This document shows positions 31,079 through 32,057 of a DNA stretch of 32,057 nt, in pieces; the stretch's first letter is position 1, and every line of letters starts with the position of its first letter. This stretch comes from Actinomycetes bacterium (GTDB lineage Bacteria > Actinomycetota > Coriobacteriia > WRKU01 > WQUG01), in assembly GCA_031272275.1 (NCBI GenBank), contig JAISUC010000024.1:1-32057 (forward strand), read 5' to 3'. The notes under the pieces are model-generated. The model had not been told where the DNA came from. It did not search any database and saw only the letters and a program-made list of their open reading frames with translations. The translations under genes were made by a program, and so were the position numbers.

Positions 31079-31120
31079 TTATTATGTTATATTTTTTGGC
31101 GCAAAAACTTAACATAATAA
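31079..31120. repeat. 42-base palindrome in AT-rich DNA
   Basis: TTATTATGTTA (31079-31089) pairs with TAACATAATAA (31110-31120), and inside it TTTTTG pairs with CAAAAA around GCG. It could be a protein-binding site or a terminator-like structure. Confidence 0.7.
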
Positions 31121-31334
31121 CGTTCAATCTACCTGCGAGACTGTCGGCGCCGATAGCAATTTATTGTGATTATTTTTGTGGCACACGCACACATTGATTC
31201 GGATGCGCGTTTCCGCGAATCCGCAACGTTATGGGTGCGCGCAACGAACCCGGGTGGCGCTCTGGGAGCGGCACGGAGTGCCGCGCTACTGCGCATACGG
31301 AGCCGGCGATTCCAAAAATCAGGATGGGTGGCGG

Positions 31335-31367
31335 TGCGCGTGAAATGTCGAAGACATTTCACGCGCA
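31335..31367. repeat. 14-bp perfect hairpin next to the CRISPR array
   Basis: TGCGCGTGAAATGT (31335-31348), loop CGAAG, and the full complement at 31354-31367. It lies 18 bases from the last CRISPR repeat, on the trailer side if the array is read on the minus strand. Confidence 0.7.
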
Positions 31368-31385
31368 TATTAAGGGCTTAAGGGG

Positions 31386-31717
31386 GTTTTCGTCCCCTCG
31401 CGGGGTTCAGGGTCACTCAACAAAATGAAGGTTCACGGCATCAAGAAGCGGCAGCTCACCATCGTTTTCGTCCCCTCGCGGGGTTCAGGGTCACTCAACG
31501 GTTTACGAGTAATGCACTCCTAACGCCCCACGTTTTCGTCCCCTCGCGGGGTTCAGGGTCACTCAACATTATAAATATGTCAATCAATAGTATAAAGTTT
31601 AATGAAAACGTTTTCGTCCCCTCGCGGGGTTTAGGGTCAATCAATAGGAATGCGCGTTATGCATTCCTAGCGTAGCTTTCAGTTTTCGTCCCCTCGCGGG
31701 GTTTAGGGTCAATCAAT
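31386..31717 (-). CRISPR. Short CRISPR array, 5 repeats and 4 spacers
   Basis: Five 36-bp repeats at 31386-31421, 31464-31499, 31532-31567, 31610-31645 and 31682-31717. Read on the minus strand the repeat starts GTTGAGTGACCCTGAA, has the stem CCCC-GCGA-GGGG and ends GACGAAAAC, a typical repeat 3' end. The two rightmost repeats share three changes (ATTGATTGACCCTAAA). Spacers measure 42, 32, 42 and 36 bases from left to right. A leader promoter on the right supports the minus orientation. No cas gene is in the window; the type cannot be fixed from the repeat alone. Confidence 0.88.
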
Positions 31718-31726
31718 CCTCTTTAC

Positions 31727-31756
31727 ATTTTAGCGGATTTGTGCTAGTCATCACAA
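31727..31756 (-). promoter_or_regulatory. Candidate CRISPR leader promoter
   Basis: Minus-strand TTGTGA (31756-31751) and TAAAAT (31732-31727) with an 18-base spacer. Transcription would start near 31720, right at the first base of the array. Confidence 0.55.
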
Positions 31757-31863
31757 CCGTTCTTTCAGTAGCTTCGCGCAACATACTCTATTTTCTCACA
31801 GCACAACGACATCTTCGTCACTGATCAGGTCGCCACTTCCGAATATACTCACTTCTGTATTGA

Positions 31864-32010
31864 TTACTCTAAAAACGGTCCATTTTCCACTGTTTGATCG
31901 CTCGATGCGTACGTTGTCCGCCCACCTGGCTTTGCCGTCCGTTCCTCCTTGAGTGCCTCCACCGCCAGTTTTGCCTTAAACTGCGGCGAGTGGTTTCTTC
32001 TCTTTGACAT
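31864..32010 (-). pseudogene. Degenerate IS3-family transposase OrfA fragment
   Basis: From ATG 32010, with AAAGGATGG upstream, the reading frame gives MSKRRNHSPQFKAKLAVEAL, the usual start of IS3-group OrfA (a helix-turn-helix DNA-binding protein). After about residue 26 the similarity jumps to another frame, where QVGGQRTHRAIKQWKM resembles the VHPTQIKQWK region of the family. So at least one frameshift has broken the gene. No OrfB or inverted repeat is seen to the left; the element continues, if at all, outside the window on the right. It sits 150 bases from the CRISPR array. Confidence 0.75.
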
Positions 32011-32057
32011 CTTGAACCATCCTTTCTTCGCTCTTCGCACATTCATCATGGAAGGTT

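Noticed and set aside
31500..31681. Integron attC-like inverted sequences in CRISPR spacers 2 and 4
   Set aside because: CCTAACG-type cores look attC-like, but the required R and L boxes with spacing are missing and no integrase is seen.
1..32057. tRNA, rRNA, tmRNA, RNase P or SRP RNA genes
   Set aside because: No T-loop GGTTCGANTCC with fitting stems and no signature of the other RNAs was found by eye on either strand; a covariance search could still reveal one.

Overview
The window looks like a piece of a high-GC, anaerobic, Gram-positive-type genome, most probably from the Coriobacteriia or a nearby actinobacterial lineage. This is inferred from gene content only: a Veg-family protein next to ispE, the gatCAB amidotransferase route, an oxygen-sensitive class III ribonucleotide reductase, a PASTA membrane protein and a multihaem c-type cytochrome. 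No rRNA or tRNA gene was found to anchor the taxonomy.

Layout. At 123-2449 three minus-strand genes encode N-carbamoylputrescine amidase (aguB), the MEP-pathway kinase ispE and a Veg-like protein. Carbamate kinase (arcC, 2817-3764) is the only clear plus-strand gene. From 9219 down to 3943 a tightly coupled minus-strand operon runs hemL, galU, a nucleotide-sugar 6-dehydrogenase and a stand-alone adenylation enzyme, each junction overlapping by 4 bases. From 13476 down to 9567 lies an envelope module: a haem-rich secreted cytochrome, a membrane-anchored TPR protein and a two-anchor NHL beta-propeller protein. This module is bracketed by an 83-bp perfect direct repeat that duplicates the 3' end of nrdG. 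nrdD-nrdG (16283-13816) follow a promoter, two NrdR-like boxes and a cobalamin riboswitch, so the reductase appears to be shut down when B12 (and presumably a B12-dependent isoenzyme elsewhere) is available.

Further right are patB, a three-unit 69-bp hairpin repeat, map and adk, then gatC-gatA-PASTA-gatB, ornithine aminotransferase (rocD), a saccharopine-dehydrogenase-family oxidoreductase and an ABC exporter half-transporter. The last 1.3 kb is AT-richer accessory DNA: a candidate structured RNA with a terminator, a large palindrome, a five-repeat CRISPR array without visible cas genes, and a broken IS3-type transposase gene at the window edge.

Several repeat families are spread over the window. 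A 15-bp element, GGGGGAGYRCGTCCC, occurs in intergenic DNA, inside the riboswitch, as an apparent ribosome binding site and within coding sequences in different frames. A composite palindromic element has conserved flanks (GGATTGCC and CTCGCAATGACG) around a variable but self-complementary core. The most interesting leads are the nrdG-end repeat around the cytochrome module, the 15-bp element, the 69-bp hairpin array and the adenylation enzyme without the usual amino-group-binding aspartate.
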